Positions 41,068-49,900 of a stretch of 64,000 nucleotides of DNA are shown one piece after another. Source of the stretch: Ignavibacteria bacterium. Lineage in GTDB: Bacteria > Bacteroidota > Ignavibacteria > Ignavibacteriales > SURF-24. The notes beneath the pieces were generated by a model. The model had not been told where the DNA came from and made no database searches. It saw only the letters and a list, made by a program, of their open reading frames with translations. Position 1 is the first letter of the stretch; each line of letters begins with the position of its first letter. Position numbers and translations under genes: made by a program. The stretch spans positions 1-64,000 of the forward strand of contig JAAXKN010000016.1 of the NCBI GenBank assembly GCA_025612375.1, read 5' to 3'.

Positions 41068-42891
41068 ATGTTTAGGTATATACGTATATTTTTAATGCGT
41101 TATGAAACCGGCCTTTTGGCTGCGTCACTGGCCCTCATATATTTCTGGCCGCAGCTCGTGAAGAACCTCTTCAGCGCGGATTATATGCCGCACGGAAACT
41201 GCTACTTCTGGACGCCGGATCTGGTGTGGCTTCATGCTTCTTCAGATTCTTTAATTGGGCTTTCCTACTGGGCAATTACTATTACTCTGGGGGCGCTAAT
41301 ATATAAGACGAGAAAAGATATCCCATTCGCCAAAATGTTTATTGCATTTGGAATCTTTATCATTACCTGCGGTACAACGCACCTGATGGATGTTGTAACT
41401 CTCTGGGATGCTTACTACTGGCTTTCGGGCGGAATTAAGCTTGTTACCGCCGTAGCTTCAGTTGCAACTGCCGTGGCTCTGCCGCCTATTGTGCCGCGCA
41501 TTATTACTATTATTCAGGATGCAAAGCTTTCTGAGGAAAGAAGGGTAATGCTTCAGAATACAAACGATGACCTGGAGGCTGAGATCCGGGAAAGAAACAA
41601 GGCGCAGGAGGAGGTTACGCGCCTTAATGCAAATCTTGAAAAAAGAGTCCTGCAGAGGACCGCGCAGCTTGAGGAGGCAAACAGGAAGCTGAGGGCCGAA
41701 GTAGCGCAGAGAAAGAAAGCAGAGGAGGAAAAGGAGAGGCTCCTGGAATCTGAACGCAGGCGTGCTGCCGAGCTAAGCGCTATATTTGAAAGCCTTCCGG
41801 ACGCCGTATTTGTGGGAGATGAAACGGGTCTTACAAAAGCTAACTCTGTAGCCTATGAGCTCCTTGGAATCAGCAGCCTTGATGAACTAAATAAAGATCC
41901 GAACTTTTATGATAAGATCAGGGCCAGCTATGCCGATACGGGCGAGAAAGTAAATCCGCTGAATATGCCATTTGCCCTGGCGCTTAACGGGCAGACTGCC
42001 GCTTCGGAAATAAACCTTGTGAACCTTAAAACAGGAAAAGAACTTGTTATAAGGACAGCCGCGGCACCTATAAGAATGGATGATACTGTAATAGGGGGAG
42101 TGGTGGTGAATACCGATATAACTGAAAAGAAGAGGACGGAACTTGAAATCCGGGAGTTAAATGAAACCCTGGAGCAGAGGGTACTTGAACGCACGCATCA
42201 GCTTTATGAAATGAATAAGGAGCTGGAAGCTTTCAGCTATTCGGTGTCGCACGACTTAAAAGCCCCCTTAAGAGGGATCGACGGCTTCAGCCTCTCGCTT
42301 CTGGAAGACTACTCCGCCAGGCTGGATGAGCAGGGGAAGAACTATCTTCAGAGGATACGCAATGCAAGCCAGCGCATGGGTATTTTAATAGATGACATGC
42401 TCAACCTGTCGCGTCTTTCGAGGGCTGAAATGAAAATTACGGAAGTGGATATTTCTTCCATTTCACATGAAATTGCAGAGGAGTTTCAGAGGAATGAGCC
42501 CGGGCGCCAGGTTAATTTTATTATTCAACCCGGCCTGAAGGCAAAAGCCGATGAAAACCTTATCAGGATAATGCTGCAGAATCTCATTGGGAACGCCTGG
42601 AAGTTTACAGCAAAGCATGAAAATGCAGAAATTGAAGTTGGCCAAACGGTAATTGACGGAAGGCCTCAGTTCTTTATACGCGATAACGGTGCGGGTTTTA
42701 ATGAGCAATTTAAAGACCGGATGTTCATGCCCTTCCAGCGCCTGCATACGCCGAAAGAATTTGAAGGCACGGGTATAGGCCTTGCGATAGTTCAGAGGAT
42801 CATACACCGGCACGGCGGAAGCATAAAAGCCGAGGGGAAAGTGGGTGAAGGGGCAGTTTTCTATTTTTATCTGCAGCAGCCGGAATCTTAA
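41068..42891 (+). CDS. Sensor histidine kinase with ethylene-receptor-like membrane domain
   Basis: A 607-residue membrane kinase. After one extra helix (15-33) comes a three-helix domain (about 55-150) matching plant ETR1 and cyanobacterial ethylene receptors. D60, Y67 and I70 occupy the positions of ETR1 D25, Y32 and I35, and C101/H105 (IITCGTTHLMD) the copper ligands C65/H69. ETR1 P36 is T71 here. A coiled coil (about 155-230), one PAS domain (about 230-355), a phytochrome-type HisKA with H395 (YSVSHDLKAPLRG) and a HATPase with GTGIGLAIV follow. It leads a three-gene signalling unit. Ethylene binding is inferred; another copper-dependent ligand is possible. Confidence 0.88.
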   Translation: MFRYIRIFLMRYETGLLAASLALIYFWPQLVKNLFSADYMPHGNCYFWTPDLVWLHASSDSLIGLSYWAITITLGALIYKTRKDIPFAKMFIAFGIFIITCGTTHLMDVVTLWDAYYWLSGGIKLVTAVASVATAVALPPIVPRIITIIQDAKLSEERRVMLQNTNDDLEAEIRERNKAQEEVTRLNANLEKRVLQRTAQLEEANRKLRAEVAQRKKAEEEKERLLESERRRAAELSAIFESLPDAVFVGDETGLTKANSVAYELLGISSLDELNKDPNFYDKIRASYADTGEKVNPLNMPFALALNGQTAASEINLVNLKTGKELVIRTAAAPIRMDDTVIGGVVVNTDITEKKRTELEIRELNETLEQRVLERTHQLYEMNKELEAFSYSVSHDLKAPLRGIDGFSLSLLEDYSARLDEQGKNYLQRIRNASQRMGILIDDMLNLSRLSRAEMKITEVDISSISHEIAEEFQRNEPGRQVNFIIQPGLKAKADENLIRIMLQNLIGNAWKFTAKHENAEIEVGQTVIDGRPQFFIRDNGAGFNEQFKDRMFMPFQRLHTPKEFEGTGIGLAIVQRIIHRHGGSIKAEGKVGEGAVFYFYLQQPES

Positions 42892-42976
42892 GAAATAAAT
42901 GCAACGTCCAATTTTTTCTCCTGAAATTTAATGTTTAAACACATACATTATTAAAAATATCAGCGGCTAAAAGAAA

Positions 42977-43426
42977 TTGGAAAACAAGATCATACTGCTT
43001 GTGGAAGATAATCAGGATGACGAGGAGCTGACACTCCTTGCTCTGAAAAAAAATAACATTAATAATGAGGTTGTTGTCGCCCGTAACGGTTTTGAAGCTC
43101 TCGATTATCTTTTCGCAAGAGGAGAGTATTCAGGAAGGGACAATAAGAGGATGCCTGCAGTAATACTCCTGGACCTGAATCTGCCCGGATTGAACGGCCT
43201 TGAAGTACTAAGGCAGCTTAGAGGGAACCCGGAGACAAAGCTCCTTCCCGTTGTAGTGCTGACGACGTCAAACGACAGGAACGATATAATGAGCAGCTAC
43301 AGCCTGGGCATAAACAGCTATGTAATTAAACCGGTTGATTTTAATGAGTTTGTACAGCTTATAAGCTGTCTGGGGCCTTACTGGCTGATAATAAATGAAC
43401 TGCCTTATGGCACAGGAGGGAATTAG
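42977..43426 (+). CDS. Single-domain response regulator (Rcp1-like)
   Basis: A 149-residue receiver with no output domain: acidic pocket EDNQDD (10-15), phospho-accepting D66 in ILLDLNLPG, switch Thr in VLTTSND and Lys in VIKPVDF. The Rcp1 type pairs with phytochrome-like kinases, which fits the HisKA type of its neighbours. Start is TTG 42977. It lies 85 bases after the ethylene-receptor-like kinase and 1 base before the next gene. Confidence 0.9.
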   Translation: MENKIILLVEDNQDDEELTLLALKKNNINNEVVVARNGFEALDYLFARGEYSGRDNKRMPAVILLDLNLPGLNGLEVLRQLRGNPETKLLPVVVLTTSNDRNDIMSSYSLGINSYVIKPVDFNEFVQLISCLGPYWLIINELPYGTGGN

Positions 43427-43427
43427 T

Positions 43428-44924
43428 TTGGAGAGCCAGATCCGCATTCTGCTTATTGAAGACAATGAGGATGATGCAGAGCTTCTGAAATTAAAGCTGA
43501 AGAAAAGCGGCTTGAATGTATACAGTGAAACTGTAATGGATGGAGACGCAATGACGGCAGCCCTGGACAGGCAGTCCTGGGATGCCATAATTTCGGATTT
43601 CCAGCTTCCGGCATTTAACGCCCTTGCCGCGCTTGAGATTGTGAAGAAAAGAAATCTCGATATTCCCTTTATAATTGTTTCCGGCACAATAGGCGAGGAG
43701 ACTGCCGTCAAAGCGATGAAGGCCGGGGCTCATGATTATGTGATGAAAGGAAACCTTACCAGGCTTGTTCCCGCACTCGACAGGGAGATCCGTGAATCCG
43801 AAATAAGGCGCAGGCGCCGGGAATCTGAAACAATGCTTCACCAGCAGGAGGTGCTCCTTAGAAGCGTTGTGGATATTATTCCAGTGGGACTGGGGCTTAT
43901 AGATAAAGAAGGCGAAATTATACTTTCAAACCAGGCATTCAAGAAGATCTGGGGCAATATTAAAAGGATGGATTCCACCGAGCTGGCTTCTTTCAAGGGG
44001 TGGTGGACAGACTCAGGAGAGGAAATTAAGCCCGGAGAATGGATGATACTTAAGGCATTGAAAGACGGCGAGGTGATAATGGATAAGGTTATTGACATCA
44101 TCTCATCAGACGGGACGCGCAGGACTATTATGAATTCCGCGATACCGATTTTTAATGACTACAAAACCGTTGAAAGCGTAATACTTGTAAACCAGGACAT
44201 TACAAAGCTGATGCAGGATGAGGAGAAGCTGAGAAAGACGCTTACTGAGCTGGAGCGTTCAAACCGTGAGCTTGAGCAGTATGCCTACGTTGCCTCGCAC
44301 GACCTTCAGGAGCCTTTAAGAATGGTTGCAAGCTTTACGCAGCTGTTATCAAAAAAATATCACGATAAGCTGGATCAGACTGCCGACGAGTACATAAACT
44401 TTGCAGTTGAAGGCGCTAAAAGAATGCAGAGTATTATACGCGACCTGCTTGAGTTTTCGCGCACTTCGAGTGACAGTAACCTTGAAGCTGTAAACTGTAA
44501 TACCGCGCTCGATAAGGCCCTAAAGGGTCTTGAGCCTGAAATAAATGAAAGCTGCGCTTTTATAAGGCGTGAAAACCTGCCGGTAATTCAGGCAAAGACA
44601 GGTCAGATAGTGCAGCTTTTTGAGAACCTCATTTCAAACGCAATAAAATTCAGAGGTGATAAGGCTCCTGAAATCCACATAGGCTGCAGCCCCGGGCAGA
44701 CCGAGTGGCGCTTTATGGTTAAAGATAACGGCATTGGAATAGACCCGCAGTTCAGCCAGAGGATCTTCAGCATATTTCAGCGCCTGCACGACAGGAGTGA
44801 ATATCCGGGAACGGGAATAGGGCTTGCGCTGTGCAAGAAAATTGTGGAAAACTTCGGGGGCCGGATCTGGGTGGAGTCTGAGCCCGGAGAGGGTTCGACC
44901 TTCTATTTTACAATTCCAAAGTAA
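43428..44924 (+). CDS. Receiver-PAS-histidine kinase
   Basis: A 498-residue soluble kinase with an N-terminal receiver (D57 in IISDFQLP, pocket EDNEDD), a PAS domain (about 145-265), a phytochrome-type HisKA with H291 (YVASHDLQEPLRM) and a HATPase (DNGIGID, GTGIGLALC). Having the receiver first suggests that its kinase is controlled by phosphorylation from another kinase. I start at TTG 43428, with a perfect AGGAGG 8 bases upstream inside the preceding gene; the ATG at 43395 lacks this. It closes the three-gene signalling unit. Confidence 0.9.
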   Translation: MESQIRILLIEDNEDDAELLKLKLKKSGLNVYSETVMDGDAMTAALDRQSWDAIISDFQLPAFNALAALEIVKKRNLDIPFIIVSGTIGEETAVKAMKAGAHDYVMKGNLTRLVPALDREIRESEIRRRRRESETMLHQQEVLLRSVVDIIPVGLGLIDKEGEIILSNQAFKKIWGNIKRMDSTELASFKGWWTDSGEEIKPGEWMILKALKDGEVIMDKVIDIISSDGTRRTIMNSAIPIFNDYKTVESVILVNQDITKLMQDEEKLRKTLTELERSNRELEQYAYVASHDLQEPLRMVASFTQLLSKKYHDKLDQTADEYINFAVEGAKRMQSIIRDLLEFSRTSSDSNLEAVNCNTALDKALKGLEPEINESCAFIRRENLPVIQAKTGQIVQLFENLISNAIKFRGDKAPEIHIGCSPGQTEWRFMVKDNGIGIDPQFSQRIFSIFQRLHDRSEYPGTGIGLALCKKIVENFGGRIWVESEPGEGSTFYFTIPK

Positions 44925-44926
44925 TC

Positions 44927-45694
44927 TTATTTATCCAGCCACTCACGGAATGCCGAAGCCCTTTCGCGGCTTACAACTATTTCCTCATCAGTTTTCTGCA
45001 GGAGCCTGAGCTTAAGTTTTCCACCGAAGGCCGGGGCCGCGCTTTCAATTGTATCTATATGCACGATAAATTTTCTGTTGGCGCGGAAGAAGTGCTGAGG
45101 ATCCAGGAGCTCTTCAAGTTCGTCCAGCGAGTGATCCGTAAGATGTCTTTTACCGTTGCGTCCTACGAGGTAAGTGATTTTATTTTCAACATAAAAATAT
45201 GCTATTTCGCCGGCCGGTATGACCAGCATGCTTGTGCCTGACTTTATAAGAAACCTCGACTTATACACAGGGCGCGCCGGGGTAATGGATCTTAAGAGCT
45301 CCGCAATTTCATTGGCCCTGTACTGGACGGAATAAACGTTTCTTATCTTCCTGTATTTATCGATTCCTGCGGCAAGGCTTTCAGTGTCTATAGGCTTTAA
45401 GAGGTAATCTATGCTGTTAACCTTAAATGCCTGAATTGCATATTCATCGTAGGCGGTAGTGAAAATAACGGGGCTGTCGACACTCACACTGTTAAATATT
45501 TCGAAGCTGAGTCCGTCTGAAAGCTGAATGTCCATAAATATTAAATCGGGCGCAGGATTATTCTTAAGCCACTTAACCGAAGCCTCCACGCTTTCCAGGC
45601 CGCCTTCAATTTCAGCCGTGGGTTCCAGCTCTGAAAGCAGTTTCTTAAGTCTTCTTGAAGCGGGAGCCTCATCTTCAATAATTAGTATTTTCAT
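44927..45694 (-). CDS. LytTR-family response regulator
   Basis: A 255-residue regulator with a receiver (D55 in LIFMDIQLSDG) and a C-terminal LytTR DNA-binding domain (SRFLIKSGTSMLVIPAGEIAYFY near 145, HFFRANRKFIVHI near 205). LytTR proteins bind direct repeats in promoters. The gene overlaps the end of the LytS-type kinase gene by 20 bases, so the pair is coupled. It converges on the receiver-PAS-kinase with 2 bases between stops. Confidence 0.93.
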   Translation of the reverse strand: MKILIIEDEAPASRRLKKLLSELEPTAEIEGGLESVEASVKWLKNNPAPDLIFMDIQLSDGLSFEIFNSVSVDSPVIFTTAYDEYAIQAFKVNSIDYLLKPIDTESLAAGIDKYRKIRNVYSVQYRANEIAELLRSITPARPVYKSRFLIKSGTSMLVIPAGEIAYFYVENKITYLVGRNGKRHLTDHSLDELEELLDPQHFFRANRKFIVHIDTIESAAPAFGGKLKLRLLQKTDEEIVVSRERASAFREWLDK

Positions 45695-46826
45695 GAGCGG
45701 GCTTCTCTTTGATTAAAGGGATTTTAACTGTAAAATGAGAATCATCATTAAGAATTTCTATATTCTTTTTTACAAGAAGGTCGTATCTCTGCTGAATATT
45801 CACGAGTCCTATTCCGGTGGAAGTGCCGGAATTTTTTTTCTTCTGCAGATTGTTACTTACAACAAGCATATTATTATCGTCGACGCAGATATGTATTTCA
45901 AGAGGTTTTTCAGAAGAAATAATATTATGCTTTATTGCATTTTCAACCAGCATCTGAAGTGTTAAAGGCGCAATATAGTACCTGGTAAAATTTGCCGGGA
46001 CTTTAAGTTCTACGGTAAGGTTTTCGCCAAAGCGGACGCTTTGAAGAAAAAGAAAAGCTTTTATGAAATTTAATTCTTCTTCAAGCTCAATGAGCTCCTT
46101 GTCCTTATTCTGCAGGACGTAGCGGTAGACGCTTGCAATTCTCTGCACAAACTCCTCTGCCAGTTTCTGATCCTCTGAGATAAGCGTTGCAAGAGTATTC
46201 AGGCTGTTAAAGAGGAAATGGGGATTGACCTGGTTTTTAAGGGCGTCGAACTGCGACTGCAGGTTCTGGCGTTTGAGCTCCTCGGATTCGAATCGCGATT
46301 TTTCCCACTGGCGGAAAAAGTGTGAGCCTATATAAATAGCGTCGATTAAAAGAAAAATAATTACGCCGATGAGCATCGTGAGCCTGATAAATGGCATTGC
46401 TTTCTGGAGCGGGTAATCCATTATTTTAGTATAAAGAAGGATGGCTCCCAGAATGACAAAAACAGTATAAACTGTATTAAAGAGTATCTGGTAGAGAAGT
46501 CTTTTCCTGGGCTGAGTGTACCAGTCGTAGTGTTTTCCAATTCTGTCGTTGATCTTAAGGTTGCCTTCCCATACGAGAATGGAAATTGCAACGGCAACAA
46601 TTAAATCGCCAAGCACATGGGGCCAGAAGGAGAAGGATTCCCCGGTAGGGATGGGGGTTGAAACAAGGATTATAAGGTAAACAAACACTCCGATTACAGG
46701 CATCCCGATGAAGCGGAAGCTCCTGTCGAAAACGTAGGATTTGTTTTCCCTTATATAATTCCTGTAGCTTTTAAGCATATTAATATCGTTCCGGGTATCA
46801 GCCCGGGAATTCCTCTGATTTTCCAT
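45675..46826 (-). CDS. LytS-type (His_kinase family) sensor kinase
   Basis: A 383-residue membrane kinase. Four hydrophobic helices (about 38-57, 68-85, 107-128, 143-165) and a short coiled coil lead to the His_kinase domain with H203 in NQVNPHFLFNSLNTL, then a HATPase ending in the short SGTSTGIGLVNI form. It lacks a recognisable ligand domain, so the signal may be sensed in the membrane. It is coupled to the LytTR gene, its partner. Confidence 0.92.
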   Translation of the reverse strand: MENQRNSRADTRNDINMLKSYRNYIRENKSYVFDRSFRFIGMPVIGVFVYLIILVSTPIPTGESFSFWPHVLGDLIVAVAISILVWEGNLKINDRIGKHYDWYTQPRKRLLYQILFNTVYTVFVILGAILLYTKIMDYPLQKAMPFIRLTMLIGVIIFLLIDAIYIGSHFFRQWEKSRFESEELKRQNLQSQFDALKNQVNPHFLFNSLNTLATLISEDQKLAEEFVQRIASVYRYVLQNKDKELIELEEELNFIKAFLFLQSVRFGENLTVELKVPANFTRYYIAPLTLQMLVENAIKHNIISSEKPLEIHICVDDNNMLVVSNNLQKKKNSGTSTGIGLVNIQQRYDLLVKKNIEILNDDSHFTVKIPLIKEKPAHENTNY

Positions 46827-46845
46827 TTCAAATTAACACTTTTTT

Positions 46846-46873
46846 AGTTCAAGGTTCAAGGTTCGAGGTCCAA
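46846..46873. repeat. Degenerate heptamer array (four units)
   Basis: AGTTCAA, GGTTCAA, GGTTCGA and GGTCCAA in tandem, in the 74-base gap between the kinase start and the RND gene end. Confidence 0.65.
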
Positions 46874-46900
46874 GGGCAGAGACCCGAGGACCTGCACTCA

Positions 46901-49900
46901 TTATCTTCCGGCGCGACCGAGGGATTTTTCGAGTTCGGCTCCGGCTACCAGGTAATCGTAAACGGCCTGGAGGTAATTTGTTTTTGCCTGTGTTAAGGCA
47001 AGCTCGGCGTCAAAAAGCTCCGTCTGGCGGCTTACACCTTTAAGCCAGCGGCTTCTTGTTAACTCATAGCTCCTTTCGGCCGACTTTACCGTCTGTGTCT
47101 GCGCTTCTATTCTTTTATGCGCTTCTTCGACGCTTGAAGTGTTGACCTTGACATCCGTTACAATTAAATCTTTCAGGTTGTCAAACTGTGTCTCAAGCTT
47201 TTTCTTTTCAATTCTTGCCTGCTCAATTTTGGCCTCAGTCTTAAAGCCTGAAAAAATTGGAATTGAGAGATTAAGCCCGATTACTGCGCTTGCGGGCCAG
47301 CGCTGGTTGAATTTATAGTTGTCTGCCTGGAGCACTGCCTGAAGCTGTCCGAATGCGGCAAGTGTAGGCATGTGCCCTGCAATTTCCGCATTAATTAGTT
47401 CATCATTGGCCTTAATCTGAAGGTCCAGAAGGCTGAGTTCAGGACGCTTATTCAAGGCTTCTTCTGTGGACGCTCCGGAAAAGTCGTACTGCCTTAACAG
47501 CTCCCCGGCAGTAAGTGAATCCAAAGGTTCAACTGTTTCGCCCGCAGACAATCCCAGGAGGTTGCCGAGATAAGATTTTGCAATTGAGATACCGTTTTCA
47601 GTCTTTATCAGCATAGGCTTCAGGTTTTCAACCGCAACAAAAGCCCTTAATGTATCGAGCTCGCCTGCAAGTCCCTGCTGGTATAAGAGTTTAACATCCT
47701 TAAGTGCCTGCCTGCCTCTTTTAATGCTCTGCTCAAGCAGGTTAAACTGTTCCTTTACTATAAGAATATTATAGTATGCCTTCTTAACCTCTGTAATTGT
47801 TAAGGCGCGGGTGTTTGTTATGTTTTCAGAGCTGATCTCATCGATAATTCTGGCGGCCCTGATGCCGGCATAAATTGCTCCCTGGTAAAGCGGCCATTCG
47901 GCGCTTATTGTGCCCGAGAAATTATTCTTAAGGCCTATTTCCATCGGCTGGCTGGGGCCCATGGTGAGCCCCACCTGTGGGTCGAATGAAAAGCTCGGCA
48001 TATAGAAAACAGGAAGCTGAAGGTTCCTTGTGTACTGGCCCGATCCTGTAATAGTGGGCATTGCATTTCCGTATGCTTCCTTTACCCTCTGCTCGTTTTT
48101 CTCTTTGTCGTAATAGGCAACCTTAAGGTCCCTGTTCTGTTCAAGCGCAATTGCAACGGCATCCTTAAGAGAAAGCCTTCTTACACTCTGAGCGTAAGAA
48201 GAGGAAGAAAGTGCTATTAGTATTAAGACAAAAATACTGAAGCCTTTCAGCATTTTTCTGAAGCTGAAATTTTCGGGCTCTTCTTCTTCCACGGGCTGGG
48301 AGTATTTTTCTTCGGGAGTTTTTTCTTCCTTTTGTCCTTTTTCCTTAAACCTCTGGATAAAGTTCATAACCTTCGTCTTAAGGTTTTCAACCTTAATATA
48401 AATTACAGGAACAAGTATAAGCGTTAAGAGGAGTGAACTGATAAGGCCTCCGATAAGAGCCGTGGCAAGGCCCGATTTCAGTTCGGAACTTGCACCCATG
48501 GAGATTGCAATAGGAAGCATACCGAAGACCATAGAAAATGTAGTCATTAAAATAGGCCTTAGTCTTGTCTGTCCCGCATCAATAAGTGCATCGCGCATGG
48601 GCATGCCTTCGGCGCGCATCTGGTTCGTACGGTCAACGAGCAGAATGGCGTTCTTGCCCACGAGTCCCACGAGCATGATAATGCCGAGTATGGAGAATAT
48701 GTTGAGTGATTTTATAAACAGTCCCATTGCCAGGAGCGCTCCAACTATTGCCACAGGAATAGAGAAAAGGACAATGAAGGGGTAGACAAAAGAGTTATAG
48801 AGCGCCACCATGATGAGGTAAACAAAAAGGATTCCCACCATGAGGGCAATGAAGAGGCTTCCGAAGGACTCTTCCTGCATCTGCACGTCGCCTTCAAAAG
48901 TAACTTCTATATTAGATGGGATCTTCAGCTTTGCGAGTTCCTTTTTAATATCCTCAGCTATGTCTCCGCTCGGGCGGCCTACAGCCTGCGATAAAAGTGA
49001 GATTGCGGCGGTCCTGTTTTTTCTTGAAAGCTGTGTGGGGCCGATAGTCTGATAAATATTAGCAAACTGTGAGAGCTCGATTTTTTCGCCGCGGGTGTTC
49101 ATAAAAGTTATCTTTCCGAGGTCGGAAGTATTGTTGCGGTCGAACTGATCGAAAACGATTCTTATATCGTATTCATCGTTGCCCTGGCGGTATTTAGATT
49201 CGTCATCGCCCGTAAAGGCAACCCTGAGTGTGGCTGCAACCTGGTCTAATCCGATGCCGAGTGCGGCCATTTTCTCGCGGTTGATTTCAACACGGGTTTC
49301 AGGTTTTCCCTCGCCGCTGCTGATGCGGACGTCTGCCGTGCCGGGGATTTTCCGGACGGCCTCTTTGAGCATTTTGCCCACGTTTTCAACCTCGTTAAAA
49401 TCGGGGCCGCTTATAAGCAGGGCAATGGGGGCCATATCGGAGCTGCCGAACATGCCTATTGGGCTGACCCTCGGTTTAACGCTCGGTATCTGCAGGAGCT
49501 TTTCCTTTATTTCGCGGCTTACCTGTATATCGCTTTTTGTCCTCTGGGTCTTTGGAACAAGCGACACGTTAAGTTCTGCCACGCTGTTTGAAGTATATCC
49601 TATAAAGCCTTCTGACGAGGCACCCGCGTTTGCAAATACTTTACTAACCTCGGGCATCTTTGAGATCATCCTTTCGGCCTGAAGAGTGATCTGATTGGTT
49701 TCTTCAAGGTTTATTCTTTCCGGGAGTTCCATAATAACTGAGAGCTCGCCGCGGTCGGACGGCGGCATGAACTCCGAGCCGATGAATCCGGCAGGAACAA
49801 GTGCAATAGAGAATACGAGGAGGAAGCCTGCAAGGGCAATAACCTTCCAGCTGTTCTTCAATCCGAGTTTCAAGGCCTGGGTATATTTTTCAGTAAGCTT

